Shown piece after piece: positions 9,028-18,105 of a stretch of DNA of 64,000 bases; positions within the stretch are counted from its first letter, which is position 1; each line of letters begins with the position of its first letter. The DNA comes from Deinococcus sonorensis KR-87 (GTDB taxonomy: Bacteria; Deinococcota; Deinococci; Deinococcales; Deinococcaceae). The DNA is taken from the NCBI RefSeq assembly GCF_040256395.1, contig NZ_CP158299.1, positions 1,083,501-1,147,500 of the forward strand, read 5' to 3'. The notes under the pieces are model-generated. The model saw only the letters and a program-made list of their open reading frames with translations, was not told the DNA's origin and made no database searches. The position numbers and the translations under genes were made by a program.

Positions 9028-10067
9028 CTGCTGGCCGCCGGGGCCGTGCTGGCCACGAAGCCGGTGTTGTCCTCACCGCTGTTCACGCTGAGGGTCGCCA
9101 GCGCCTGCCACAGGCTCACCAGCGCCTGGGCGCGGGCGAAGTGGGCCTTCTGCAGCGCCAGCTGACTCTGCTGGTACTGCACCGCGCTGATGGTGCCGCT
9201 CTTCAGCCGCACCGCGTCCTGGCTGGTGCTGGCCTGGGCATTGGCCTCGGCCTGGATGGCGGTCTGCAGCCCCGCCTGGGCATTCTGGGCGCTGCGCAGG
9301 GCGGTGGCCAGGGTGGTCTGGATGTCCTTCTGGGTGCTGGACAGCTGCGACTGGGCGTTGGAGAGCCGGGTGCGGGCGTCGTTGAGCGTCACGCGCGCGG
9401 TGAACTCGTTGTCGGCCAGCTTGACGTTCAGGGCGGCCGTCTCCACCGCCTGCTGCGCGCTGAGCAGGGTGGGGTAGCCGCTGGCGAGCGCCGCGCCGCT
9501 CTTCACGGCGGGCGGGGTGGGCGGCACGGCCACCACGAAGCTGCCGGTCCTGCCGATGGCATTGGCCAGCTTGGTGGTGTTCACGCCCAGCGCCTTGCGG
9601 TCGTCGCTGAGCGTCTGCTGGCTGCTGGCCAGGGTGTTCTGGGCGGTCTTGACGTCCAGGGCGGTGCCGGCTCTGGTGCTGAGCTTCACCTGCGCCACCT
9701 GCAGCGCCTTCTGGTTCACCTGCACCTGCAGCGCGTCCACCTTCAGCTGCTCCTGGTTCTGGTACACGGTGGTGTAGGCGTTGATGGCGCTCTGCACCGC
9801 GACCAGGCGCGCCTGGGCCAGCTGGGCGCGGGCCAGCGCGTCGGCCTGCTGGGCCGAGAGCAGGTCGCCGGCCAGGCTGGACGGGTCCGCCTGCACAGCC
9901 TTGAGGGTGGCGGCGGCGCTGGTGACGCCCGCCTGGGCGTCGCGCACGGTGGACCCGACCGTCAGCGCCGACTGCACGGCGCTCTGGAGGGTCAGGTTCG
10001 GCGGGGTGGTGGTCTGGGCCAGGGCGGCACCCAGCAGCAGCGGGGCGAGCAGGACAAGTCGTTTCAT
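9024..10067 (-). CDS. TolC-like outer-membrane efflux protein (short)
   Basis: This encodes 347 residues: a signal peptide (MKRLVLLAPLLLGAALA) and long Ala/Gln/Leu helices typical of TolC/OMF repeats. It is shorter than usual for the family (around 430-480). I chose the ATG at 10067, which follows GGAGAC and gives a clean signal peptide. An alternative ATG at 10121 overlaps the upstream stop (ATGA) but would put 18 residues before the signal. It is the second of two tandem OMF genes and ends in an ATGA overlap with the adaptor. Confidence 0.85.
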   Translation of the reverse strand: MKRLVLLAPLLLGAALAQTTTPPNLTLQSAVQSALTVGSTVRDAQAGVTSAAATLKAVQADPSSLAGDLLSAQQADALARAQLAQARLVAVQSAINAYTTVYQNQEQLKVDALQVQVNQKALQVAQVKLSTRAGTALDVKTAQNTLASSQQTLSDDRKALGVNTTKLANAIGRTGSFVVAVPPTPPAVKSGAALASGYPTLLSAQQAVETAALNVKLADNEFTARVTLNDARTRLSNAQSQLSSTQKDIQTTLATALRSAQNAQAGLQTAIQAEANAQASTSQDAVRLKSGTISAVQYQQSQLALQKAHFARAQALVSLWQALATLSVNSGEDNTGFVASTAPAASR

Positions 10068-10117
10068 GGGGGTCTCCGTGGCGGGTCGGGAAAGGGGGAG
10101 GGCCGGGTGCGGGCGCG

Positions 10118-11536
10118 TCACGGGCCGGTCAGCGCCGAGAGCTGGGCGGCGGCGGCCAGCGCCGTGAAGCGGGCCGCGATCAGGTCACGCTGCGCCTGCA
10201 GCTGGGCCAGCTGCGCCTGCTGCAGCTCGGTCTCGGTGCCGGTGCCGGCCTGCAGCCGCGCCTGGGCGGTGTTCAGCGCGGTGGTGGTCTGGGTCAGCGC
10301 GGCCTCACGGTCGCGGATGGCCTGCTGGGCGATCTGGGCGCTGCTGTAGGTGTCGCGCAGCGTCTGCTCGACCGTCTGCTGCTGCGCCAGCACGGCCGCC
10401 TGGGCGGACTGCACTGCCACCTGATCGCTGCGGATCTGGGCGTCGGCGCCCGGGTCCAGCACGTTGAAGCTGGCGTTCAGGCCCAGCGTGAACGACGCCG
10501 CGCTGCTGCCCGAGCCGGACGCGCCGCCCAGCAGCGGCTGGCTGTAACTCAGGCTGCCGACCCCGCTCTGCACGTTCAGGCTGGCCGTGAGTTTGCTGGC
10601 CGCGCCGTACCCGGCGGTGAGGGTGGCGGCGGGAATGGCCCGGTCGCGCTGCGCCTGGGCCAGGGTGCTCTGGGCCGCCTGCAAGGCCGCCTGGGCCGCC
10701 TGCAGGTCCGGGCTGAATGTCCGAGCGGCGGCCAGTGCCTGTTCCAGCGTTGGCAGGGCCGGGACGTCGCTGCCGGTCGCCTCGAAGGTGGCCCCGCTCA
10801 GGTCGCGGGCGGTCAGGTTGCCCAGGGCGCGCCGGGCCGAGTCCAGGTCCGCCTGCGCCTGCCGCTGGGTGGTCTGGGCGCTCAGCACGCTGGCCTGGGC
10901 GCCCTGCACCGTGGCAGCGGTGGCGTTGTTGAGCGCCTGCGCGGCCTGCTGCTGGGCCAGGGTGCGCTCGGCCAGCTGCAGGCTGCGGGTGGCGATCTCC
11001 AGGTTCTGCTGCGCGGCCACCCCTTTGGCGTAGGCCTGATACACGCTGACCCGCAGCCCCGCCACCCCCTGCGCGAAATTGGCGCGGGCGGTGGCGAGGC
11101 TACGGGTGGCCTGCTGCAGCCCCAGCGCCGCGTTGCTCCAGGGCAGCAGCGGCGCGCTCAGGGTGGCGGTGGCGCTCAGGGTGGTGGCGGAGGAGGCGCT
11201 GCCGTCCTGGGCGGTGGTGCCGGCCGAGCTGTAGCTGCCGTTGCCCGACACCCCGGCGGTCAGGCCCCCGGCGGCGCGGGCCGCGTCGTACTGCGCCTGG
11301 GCGCTGGCCAGCGCCAGCTGCACCCGCTGGTACGCCACCGAGCCGGGCAGCGCCGCCAGCGCCTGATCCAGGGTGATGGCCGCGCCGCTGACCGGCGCCG
11401 TGGGCGCCTGGGCCGCCGGCGGCGCGGCCGGCGCCGGCTCAGCTGACTGGGCCAGCGCGGTGGCCGGTGCCAGCAGCAGGGTCAGCAGAACCCGCCGGGC
11501 AGAACGGTGGAAGGAACGCGGTGGAGGTGGCTGCAT
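10118..11536 (-). CDS. TolC-like outer-membrane efflux protein
   Basis: This 472-residue outer-membrane factor has a signal peptide (RRVLLTLLLAPATALAQS) and an Ala/Pro linker (about 30-50), then two OEP repeats made of long helices rich in Ala, Gln and Leu. It is the promoter-proximal gene of the efflux operon. The ATG at 11536 sits six bases after CAGCAT, a weak leaderless-type -10. An ATG at 11575 would add 13 residues. The frame stays open further upstream, antisense to the kinase gene, but that part does not look like protein. Confidence 0.88.
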   Translation of the reverse strand: MQPPPPRSFHRSARRVLLTLLLAPATALAQSAEPAPAAPPAAQAPTAPVSGAAITLDQALAALPGSVAYQRVQLALASAQAQYDAARAAGGLTAGVSGNGSYSSAGTTAQDGSASSATTLSATATLSAPLLPWSNAALGLQQATRSLATARANFAQGVAGLRVSVYQAYAKGVAAQQNLEIATRSLQLAERTLAQQQAAQALNNATAATVQGAQASVLSAQTTQRQAQADLDSARRALGNLTARDLSGATFEATGSDVPALPTLEQALAAARTFSPDLQAAQAALQAAQSTLAQAQRDRAIPAATLTAGYGAASKLTASLNVQSGVGSLSYSQPLLGGASGSGSSAASFTLGLNASFNVLDPGADAQIRSDQVAVQSAQAAVLAQQQTVEQTLRDTYSSAQIAQQAIRDREAALTQTTTALNTAQARLQAGTGTETELQQAQLAQLQAQRDLIAARFTALAAAAQLSALTGP

Positions 11537-11542
11537 AGCTGC

Positions 11543-11740
11543 ATGCTGCGGGGCCTTGGCGAAGCGACTTCGCATGCTGTGTGAAGATTTATCGAAGATG
11601 GTTGCGAAGGGAGGCCGATGCCGTGTGAGACGCGGTGCAGGCCGCCAAGCCGGTTGCCCTGAGGGGCATGAACGCGCCTCTAATGCTGCCCTGGCCGCAG
11701 CGTTCATCTGCTTCAAACCTTCGAGGGGAGGGCCTAGCAT
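11543..11740. promoter_or_regulatory. Divergent promoter region of efflux operon and two-component system
   Basis: Rightward, TAGCAT (11735-11740) lies six bases before the regulator's ATG; leftward, CAGCAT (11543-11548, minus strand) lies six bases before the TolC ATG. Between them is a palindrome GCGAAG-CGA-CTTCGC (11559-11573) overlapping the leftward -35 region, and GAAG elements at 11581, 11592 and 11604 (11-12 bp phasing). A CTTCAAACCTTCG lies at 11711-11723. These are plausible sites for the adjacent OmpR-family regulator. Confidence 0.5.
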
Positions 11741-11746
11741 GGCCCC

Positions 11747-12424
11747 ATGAGTGCCCTGGTCCTGGTCGTGGAAGATGAGCCGCAGATTGCGGGTGTGCTG
11801 GAGGCCTACCTGAAGCAGGAGGGCCACCGTGTGGAGAAGGCGGCCGACGGCAAGTCGGCGCTGGCGCTGTACCGGGCGGCCCGTCCGGACCTGCTGTTGC
11901 TGGACCTGATGCTGCCCGGGCTGAGCGGCATGGACGTGCTGCGGGCGGTGCGGGCCGACGGCCAGACGCCGGTGATCCTGGTGACGGCCCGCGCCGAGGA
12001 GACCGATCAGGTGCTGGGCCTGGAGTTCGGGGCCGACGACTACGTGGTCAAGCCGTTCCGCCCGCGCGAGGTGATGGCGCGGGTCAAGGCGGTACTGCGC
12101 CGCAGTCAGGCGGGCAGCGAGACGCCGCAGGTGTACCGCATCGGGCCGCTGGAAATCGACACCGGCGCGGTGCTGGCCCGGCTGCATGGCGCGGCGCTCG
12201 CCCTGACCCCGGCCGAGTTCCGGCTGCTGGCGCACATGGCCAGCACGCCGGGCCGGGCGTTCACCCGCGCCGAGTTGCTCTCGGCAGCCCTGCCGGACAG
12301 CGACGCGCTGGAACGGGTGGTGGACGCGCACCTGGCGAGCGCCCGGCGCAAGCTGGAGGCGGCCGGGGGGGCCGGGCTGCTGCAGACGGTCCGGGGTGTC
12401 GGCTACCGGCTCAGTGAGGACTGA
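11747..12424 (+). CDS. OmpR-family response regulator
   Basis: This 225-residue regulator has an N-terminal receiver and a C-terminal winged helix. The receiver shows the acidic pair VEDEP, the phospho-acceptor in LLLDLMLPG (about Asp53), a Thr in LVTARAEE and the Lys of DYVVKPFRPRE. The winged helix has LTPAEFRLLAHMA and ends VRGVGYRLSED. It is followed after six bases by its histidine kinase and diverges from the efflux operon, so it most likely controls export. The ATG is leaderless. Confidence 0.93.
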   Translation: MSALVLVVEDEPQIAGVLEAYLKQEGHRVEKAADGKSALALYRAARPDLLLLDLMLPGLSGMDVLRAVRADGQTPVILVTARAEETDQVLGLEFGADDYVVKPFRPREVMARVKAVLRRSQAGSETPQVYRIGPLEIDTGAVLARLHGAALALTPAEFRLLAHMASTPGRAFTRAELLSAALPDSDALERVVDAHLASARRKLEAAGGAGLLQTVRGVGYRLSED

Positions 12425-12430
12425 ACGCGG

Positions 12431-13732
12431 ATGGCGGCGGTGACGGACACGGTGCGGGGGGGCTGGCAGGCGCTGCGGCGGCGGATGCGCTCGCCGAGTC
12501 TGGCCGGCAGCCTGCTGGCGGTGATGCTGCTGGTGGTGGCCGTCACCGCCGGCAGCCTGCTGTTTTTCGCCAACCAGGTGGTGCAGCGGCAGGTGAACCA
12601 GCTCCCACCGGAAATCCGGGTGCAGTTCCGGCCGCCGGACGTGGACAGCAGCGGCATCAACCCGGCCTTCACGTCCCAGGACGGCGTGCTGACCGGAAAC
12701 CTGACCGGCCCCGGCACGCTGACCGGCCGGCTGGTGGCCAGCGCGCAGCCGGACCTGCGGCCCATCGGCCCGCCGGCCCCGGTGCGGCGCTTCGTGCCGC
12801 GCCGCTACTTTGACCGCGCCCGCAACTTCCTGCACGACGTGGGCCAGAGCCTGCAGGGCGCGACCCTGGTGTCGGTGGCGGCCGGGCTGGTGCTGGCGCT
12901 GTTCCTGGCCCGGCGCATCGCCCGCCCGATCAGCGCGGTGTCGGAGGCGGCCGTCAAGGTGGCGGCCGGCGACCTGAGCACCCGCGCCCAGGTCTATCCC
13001 GGCGACCGCGAGGTGACCGAACTGGCCCAGAACTTCAACGCCATGGCCCGCAGCCTGGAGGTGCTGGAGCAGGAGCGGCGCAACTCGGTGGCGAGCATCG
13101 CCCACGAGCTGCGCACCCCGCTGACCGTGATGCAGGCGCGGCTGGACGCCATCGAGGACGGTATCTTCCCGCTGACGCTGGAGGAGGTGAGCCAGCTGTC
13201 CGCCCAGACGCAGCTGCTGACCCGGCTGGTGGCGGACCTGCGGACCGTCTCACTGGCCGAGGTGCGGCAGCTGGCGCTGCACAAGCGCGAACTGGAGCTG
13301 CTGTCGCTGGCCGAGTCGGTGGCGCGCGACCTGAAGGCCGCCAGCCTGCGCGGCCTGGACGTGCAGGTGAGCGGCGAGCCGGCCCGGCTGCTGGCCGACC
13401 CGGACCGCATCCGGCAGGTGCTGGTCAACCTGACCGAGAATGCCCTGAAGCACGCCCGCCAGCAGGTGTCGCTGAGCGTGCAGGCGGGGCCCCGGGCGCT
13501 GCTGGTGCATGTGGACGACGATGGCCCCGGCATCCCCGAGGACGAGCGCGAGAACGTGTTCGGCACCTTCACCCGGCTGGAGACCTCGCGCTCCCGTGAC
13601 ACCGGCGGCACCGGCCTGGGCCTCTCGGTGGTGCGGGCGCTGACGCAGGCGCACGGCGGCACGGTGCAGCTGTCCGGTTCGCCACTGGGCGGCACCCGCG
13701 CCACCGTGACGCTGCCGCTGGTCCCCGCGTGA
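12431..13732 (+). CDS. Sensor histidine kinase
   Basis: This 433-residue membrane kinase partners the preceding regulator. TM1 is about residues 28-52, an extracytoplasmic sensor covers about 53-140, and TM2 (about 146-166) ends in LARRIARPIS. HAMP follows, then HisKA with SIAHELRTPLT carrying the phospho-His. The HATPase domain shows N-box NLTENALKHA, DDDGPGIPEDE and GTGLGLSVV. The sensor domain has no recognisable ligand motif. Confidence 0.93.
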   Translation: MAAVTDTVRGGWQALRRRMRSPSLAGSLLAVMLLVVAVTAGSLLFFANQVVQRQVNQLPPEIRVQFRPPDVDSSGINPAFTSQDGVLTGNLTGPGTLTGRLVASAQPDLRPIGPPAPVRRFVPRRYFDRARNFLHDVGQSLQGATLVSVAAGLVLALFLARRIARPISAVSEAAVKVAAGDLSTRAQVYPGDREVTELAQNFNAMARSLEVLEQERRNSVASIAHELRTPLTVMQARLDAIEDGIFPLTLEEVSQLSAQTQLLTRLVADLRTVSLAEVRQLALHKRELELLSLAESVARDLKAASLRGLDVQVSGEPARLLADPDRIRQVLVNLTENALKHARQQVSLSVQAGPRALLVHVDDDGPGIPEDERENVFGTFTRLETSRSRDTGGTGLGLSVVRALTQAHGGTVQLSGSPLGGTRATVTLPLVPA

Positions 13733-13780
13733 CGCTGCTGAACCTGTGCCCTGGCCTGCTTCGGCTCCGGACCGCGCCCG

Positions 13781-13786
13781 TATAGT
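13781..13786 (+). promoter_or_regulatory. -10 box for the XPB operon
   Basis: TATAGT lies six bases before a GTG at 13793. No ribosome binding site is present, so the mRNA is probably leaderless and starts at or next to this GTG. Confidence 0.7.
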
Positions 13787-13792
13787 GGGGTG

Positions 13793-15490
13793 GTGACGTT
13801 TGATCCGGCCAACCCGCTGATCGTGCAGGCGGACCGCTCGGTGTTCCTGGAAGCGTACAGCCCGCGCGCCGAGGCCGCCCGCGCCGATCTGGCGCCTTTC
13901 GCGGAACTGGTCAGCAGCCCGGAGCACCTGCACACCTACCGCATCACGCCGCTGTCGCTGTGGAATGCGGCGTCGGCCGGCATGAGCGCCGGGCAGATGG
14001 TGGACGCGCTCTCGCGGCACGCCAAGTTCCCGGTGCCCCAGAACGTCGAGACCGACATCCGCGAGCTGGTGGGGCGCTGGGGCCGGCTGCGGCTGGAACC
14101 GGTGGATGGCGGGCTGTTGCTGGTGGCCGGGCCGGAGGACGCCGCGCTGCTCACCGAACTGGGCCGCAACCGGGCGGTGGGCCCGCTGCTGGGTGACCGG
14201 ATGGGTGAGGCGGTCTGGGCGGTGCCGCTGGCGCACCGGGGCGTCATCAAGACGGCGCTGCTGGACGCCGGCTGGCCGCTGGACGACCGGGCCGGCTACG
14301 CCGACGGGCTGGACTATCCCTTCACGCTGGCCCCGGACCTGCAGGTGCGCGACTACCAGCAGCAGGCCGCCGAGGCCTTCTACCGGGGCGGCAGCGTGGA
14401 GGGCGGCAGCGGCGTGGTGGTGCTGGCGCCCGGCAGCGGCAAGACGGTGGTGGGCATGGTGGCGATGACGCTGGTGGGCCAGCGCACGCTGGTGCTCACC
14501 ACCAACCGCACCAGCGTGGCGCAGTGGCACCGGGAACTGCTGGCCCGCACCTCCCTCACGCCGGACGAGGTGTCGGAGTACCAGAAGGGCCGCCCGTTCA
14601 CCCCGGTCACGCTGTGCACCTACCAGATGCTGACGCACCGCCGCCGGGGCAGCGACCCGGACAGCCCCGACGCCTACCCGCACATGGACCTGATCGGGGC
14701 GGCCGAGTGGGGGCTGATCATCTACGACGAGGTGCACCTGCTGCCGGCCCCGGTGTTCCGGCTGACCGCCGAGGTGCAGGCCCGCCGCCGCCTGGGCCTC
14801 ACCGCCACCCTGGTGCGCGAGGACGGCCGCGAGGGTGACGTGTTCGCGCTGATCGGGCCGAAGCGCTACGACCGGCCCTGGAAGACGCTGGAGCAGGACG
14901 GCTACATCGCCCCGGCCGAGTGCGTGGAGGTGCGCCTGCCGCTGCCCGCCGACGAGCGGGTCAGCTACGCCGCCGCCCCGGACCGCGAGAAACACCGCAT
15001 CGCCGCCGAGAACCCGGCCAAGCGCCCGCTGGTGCGCCGGCTGCTGGAGCAGCATCCCGGGGCGCCGGCCCTGGTGATCGGGCAGTATCTGGACCAGCTG
15101 GAACTCATCGCTGCCGATCTGGAGGCGCCGCTCATCACCGGCAAGACGCCCCAGGCCGAGCGGGAGCGGCTGTTCCAGGCGTTCCGAGAGGGGCGGCTGT
15201 CCACCATCGTGATTAGCAAGGTGGGCAACTTTGCCCTGGACCTGCCGGACGCCGAGCTGCTGATTCAGGTGTCGGGCGCCTTCGGGTCGCGGCAGGAGGA
15301 GGCGCAGCGGCTGGGGCGGCTGCTGCGGCCCAAGCAGGACGGCCGGGGTGCCACCTTCTACACGGTGGTGAGCCGCGAGACCAGCGAGGAGGACCACGCC
15401 CACCACCGCCAGCTGTTCCTGGCCGAGCAGGGCTACGCCTACCGCATCCTGGACGCGGCAGAGCTGCAGCCGGGCCGGGTGCAGGCGTGA
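13793..15490 (+). CDS. XPB-type superfamily 2 DNA helicase
   Basis: This 565-residue protein is a bacterial homologue of XPB/Rad25, an ATP-driven DNA translocase of nucleotide excision repair and transcription in eukaryotes and archaea. After an N-terminal domain (about 1-185, damage-recognition-like), helicase domain 1 has Walker A LAPGSGKT (about 211-218), DEVH box (about 312) and motif III with the XPB RED triplet in LTATLVREDGRE (about 336-347). Domain 2 has VIGQYLDQLE and RLGRLLRPKQDGRGA. A GTG at 13790 is possible, but 13793 fits the leaderless promoter better. It overlaps the next gene by GTGA. The native bacterial function is not established. Confidence 0.92.
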   Translation: MTFDPANPLIVQADRSVFLEAYSPRAEAARADLAPFAELVSSPEHLHTYRITPLSLWNAASAGMSAGQMVDALSRHAKFPVPQNVETDIRELVGRWGRLRLEPVDGGLLLVAGPEDAALLTELGRNRAVGPLLGDRMGEAVWAVPLAHRGVIKTALLDAGWPLDDRAGYADGLDYPFTLAPDLQVRDYQQQAAEAFYRGGSVEGGSGVVVLAPGSGKTVVGMVAMTLVGQRTLVLTTNRTSVAQWHRELLARTSLTPDEVSEYQKGRPFTPVTLCTYQMLTHRRRGSDPDSPDAYPHMDLIGAAEWGLIIYDEVHLLPAPVFRLTAEVQARRRLGLTATLVREDGREGDVFALIGPKRYDRPWKTLEQDGYIAPAECVEVRLPLPADERVSYAAAPDREKHRIAAENPAKRPLVRRLLEQHPGAPALVIGQYLDQLELIAADLEAPLITGKTPQAERERLFQAFREGRLSTIVISKVGNFALDLPDAELLIQVSGAFGSRQEEAQRLGRLLRPKQDGRGATFYTVVSRETSEEDHAHHRQLFLAEQGYAYRILDAAELQPGRVQA

Positions 15491-15756
15491 CCCAGAAGCG
15501 GCGCGGAAGGGGGCCGAAAGTGGAGCCGGCGGGCGCGGACGGGGTGGCGCAGCTAACGGCCCACCGTCCGCTGACGCTGCTGGAGGTGCAGGAGAAGAGC
15601 GACCTGGACGCCCTGATGGCCAGCCCGAAGCTGTCGGTGCACATCCTGGCGCGGCTGGACGACCACTTCGCGCTGGTGCAGCCGGACGCGCAGGAGCGGC
15701 TGCTCACGGCGCTGCGCAAGGCCGGCCATACCCCACGCGTGTCGGAGGGCACGTGA
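15487..15756 (+). CDS. Small basic protein of the XPB operon, unknown function
   Basis: This encodes 89 residues from a GTG overlapping the XPB stop. A Lys/Arg-rich disordered N-terminus (TQKRRGRGPK) is followed by a compact helical segment containing SPKLSVHILARLDDHFALV and ending LLTALRKAGHTPRV. I recognise no family. GTGA junctions on both sides make co-translation with the helicase and the 775-residue protein likely, so it may be a complex subunit or adaptor. Confidence 0.65.
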   Translation: MTQKRRGRGPKVEPAGADGVAQLTAHRPLTLLEVQEKSDLDALMASPKLSVHILARLDDHFALVQPDAQERLLTALRKAGHTPRVSEGT

Positions 15757-18080
15757 GCCAGCCGGCCGGGCCCGGCCTGCGGCTCGACGACCTGCTGGAA
15801 CGCATGGCCGCGCCGCAGCTGATCCGCATTGCCGGACGGTACGCGCCGGGGCGCGAGGCGCGGGCCATGCAGCGGGCGCGCACGGTCATCAGCGAGGCGC
15901 TCGACGACCCGCAGGCGCTGCGGGCGCTGGTGGACGACCTGACCCCGCTGGAACGCTACGCGTTGGGGGAGGTGCGGCGTGGCGGGGGCCGGATCAACGG
16001 CTGGCAGCTGCTGGCCGGCGCCCGGGCACGTGGCCTGAGTGTCAGCCGGCCGGTACGGGTGGAACTGTACCGCCATTACCCCCCGGCCCGCTTCGACGGC
16101 GCGGAAGTGATCTGGACGCTGCTGGCCGACGGGCTGCTGCTGCCCACCAGCCTGCCCAATCCGTTCATGGAGAGTTACGGCGCCGGCCTGGACGTGGGCA
16201 GCCCGGACCTGAGCGCCGACGACCGCCTGCTGGCCGCCCTGCCCGAGACGCCGCCGCTGCCGGTGCGGCTGGGGTTCCCGCCGGCCGCCGCCCCGCCCGG
16301 CAGCGACCCGCAGCTGGCGCAGCTGCACCTGCTGGAGGTGCTGCGCGGGGTGCAGGCGGCCGGGGGGCTGCCGTACACCCGCCAGGGCGAGTACAACCGC
16401 AGCGCGCTGAAGCGGCTGGCCCGCACGGTGCCGGCGGTGCCGGAGCTGGAGCTGTGGCTGGAGGTGGCGGTGCGCTGCGGCGTGCTGGTGGCGAGCGAGA
16501 GCGGGGTGCAGCCGGCCCCGGACGCCCTGTCCGGCCGGGTGTTCCGCCAGGACGCGGCGGCGCTGCTGCGCAAGCTGGCCCGGCTGTATCCGGCGCTGAC
16601 CGCCCCGCTGGACGAGGCCGGGTACGCGCTGGCCCACCTGTCGGGGCTGCGCTCGGCGCTGATGGCCGTGCTGACCGCACTGCCGGGCCCCACCACCCTG
16701 AGCGCGCTGGCGATGGCGCTCGAAACGGTGACGCCGCCGGTGCTGCGCGCGCCGTCGTGGAAGGGCAAGGCCGACGCCTGGCACGGCTGGCTGCGCCACG
16801 CCCTGAGCGGCCCGCTGCACACGCTGGGGCTGGTGGCGCTGGGGAGCGGCGAGGCCACCGATCTGGTGGTGGCGGCTGCACCCGCGCTGAGCGGGGCAGA
16901 CGCGGCGGTCCTGCCGGGCCCCGCCTGGATCGTGCAGCCGAACTTCGAGCTGCTGGTGTATCCGGCCCAGCTGAACGGAGAACGGCTGCGGCTGCTCTCG
17001 GCGGCGCAGGCGTTGCGCTTCGACCGGCACTCGGCCAGCTACCGGCTCACCCGCGAGAGCGTATACGCCGCGCTGGAGGCGGGCCTGACGCTGGAAACAC
17101 TGCTGGAGGGCCTGAGCCGCGCCTCAGCCACCGCGCTGCCGGCCGGGGTCCGCAGCACGCTGGAAGGCTGGGCGGCCCGCCGGGAGCGGATGGTGCTGCA
17201 CACCGGCGTCACGCTGCTGGAGTTCCCCGACACGGCCGAGCGCGACGCGTACCGGGAGCGGCGCGGGGGCACGGCCATCGGAGCGGCGCTGCTGCTACCG
17301 CCCAGCCCGGTCACACCCGCCGGCGCGGCCGTGGTGCGCTATGACCGGCCGCCGGCCCGCAGCCTGCAGGTGCTGCCGGACGGTCGCCTGCAGCGGCGCG
17401 GCGAGCTGGACTTTCTGGCCCGCCGCTGGCTCGCCGCGCTGGCCGAGCGCGACGGCGACACCTACACCCTGCGGCCCGCCGCGCCGGGACAGCTGCCCGG
17501 CGCGGTGGTGCGCGAGCTGGAGGCGAGGGTGGAGGGGGAACTGCCGGCGGTGCTGCGGCTGCAGCTGGGAGTGTGGTCCGGGGTGCAGCCGCCTCCGGTG
17601 CTGGCCAGCGCCACGCTGCTGCAGCACCCGCAAGCGGCCGAGCTGGCGCAGTATCCGCAGCTGGCCGACCATCTGGTGGGGCCGCTGGGGCCGGGGCTGC
17701 TGCTGGTGCAGGCGGGGCAGGAGGAGGCGCTGCGGGCGGCGCTCGCGCAGCTGGGCCTGGGTCCGGCCGCCACCCTGAGCGCCACCCCGGCGGCCAGCGG
17801 AGGCGCCGCCGACTACGAGTTCCCGGACGACACCCGCCAGAAGCGCGCCCTGATCGAGCGGGCCATTGAGCTGGGCAGCAACCTGCAGCTGATGTACCAG
17901 ACCGAGACCTACCACGGCTGGTACGGCGAGAGCCGCCCCGGGCGTACCCGGCAGGAGCTGGTGCGTCCGCTGCAGGTGGTGCGCGAGGGGAGCACGCCCT
18001 ACCTGCTGGCCCGCCGGCTGCCGGACGGCGAGGACGAGCGCATCCGCATCGGGTACGTGCTGGGGCTCGCGCTGCGCTAG
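15753..18080 (+). CDS. XPB-partner-like helicase-associated protein with C-terminal WYL-like domain
   Basis: This 775-residue protein resembles the helicase-associated (Helicase_C_3) proteins often encoded beside bacterial XPB. No Walker A or DEAD/H motif is present, so it is not itself a helicase. The N-terminal and central parts are rich in short helices with winged-helix character ([20 protein letters not shown]). The last 80 or so residues look like a WYL domain: [19 protein letters not shown], then [22 protein letters not shown] and [14 protein letters not shown] domains bind nucleic acid or nucleotide ligands in several DNA-damage and defence regulators. Its GTG overlaps the preceding stop. 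The WYL assignment is my reading of the sequence pattern. Confidence 0.78.
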   Translation: MSQPAGPGLRLDDLLERMAAPQLIRIAGRYAPGREARAMQRARTVISEALDDPQALRALVDDLTPLERYALGEVRRGGGRINGWQLLAGARARGLSVSRPVRVELYRHYPPARFDGAEVIWTLLADGLLLPTSLPNPFMESYGAGLDVGSPDLSADDRLLAALPETPPLPVRLGFPPAAAPPGSDPQLAQLHLLEVLRGVQAAGGLPYTRQGEYNRSALKRLARTVPAVPELELWLEVAVRCGVLVASESGVQPAPDALSGRVFRQDAAALLRKLARLYPALTAPLDEAGYALAHLSGLRSALMAVLTALPGPTTLSALAMALETVTPPVLRAPSWKGKADAWHGWLRHALSGPLHTLGLVALGSGEATDLVVAAAPALSGADAAVLPGPAWIVQPNFELLVYPAQLNGERLRLLSAAQALRFDRHSASYRLTRESVYAALEAGLTLETLLEGLSRASATALPAGVRSTLEGWAARRERMVLHTGVTLLEFPDTAERDAYRERRGGTAIGAALLLPPSPVTPAGAAVVRYDRPPARSLQVLPDGRLQRRGELDFLARRWLAALAERDGDTYTLRPAAPGQLPGAVVRELEARVEGELPAVLRLQLGVWSGVQPPPVLASATLLQHPQAAELAQYPQLADHLVGPLGPGLLLVQAGQEEALRAALAQLGLGPAATLSATPAASGGAADYEFPDDTRQKRALIERAIELGSNLQLMYQTETYHGWYGESRPGRTRQELVRPLQVVREGSTPYLLARRLPDGEDERIRIGYVLGLALR

Positions 18081-18105
18081 CGGCTGGCCGGGCCGCCCCG
18101 GGCGC

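Noticed and set aside
11537..13105. N-terminal extension of the TolC-like frame over the two-component genes
   Set aside because: The extension is antisense to well-supported regulator and kinase genes, is His/Gln/Arg-rich and has no domain; the TolC signal peptide begins at 11536.
13250..15406. 718-residue minus-strand open frame over the XPB gene
   Set aside because: It is a GC-bias shadow with low-complexity Gln/Arg/His composition and no motif.
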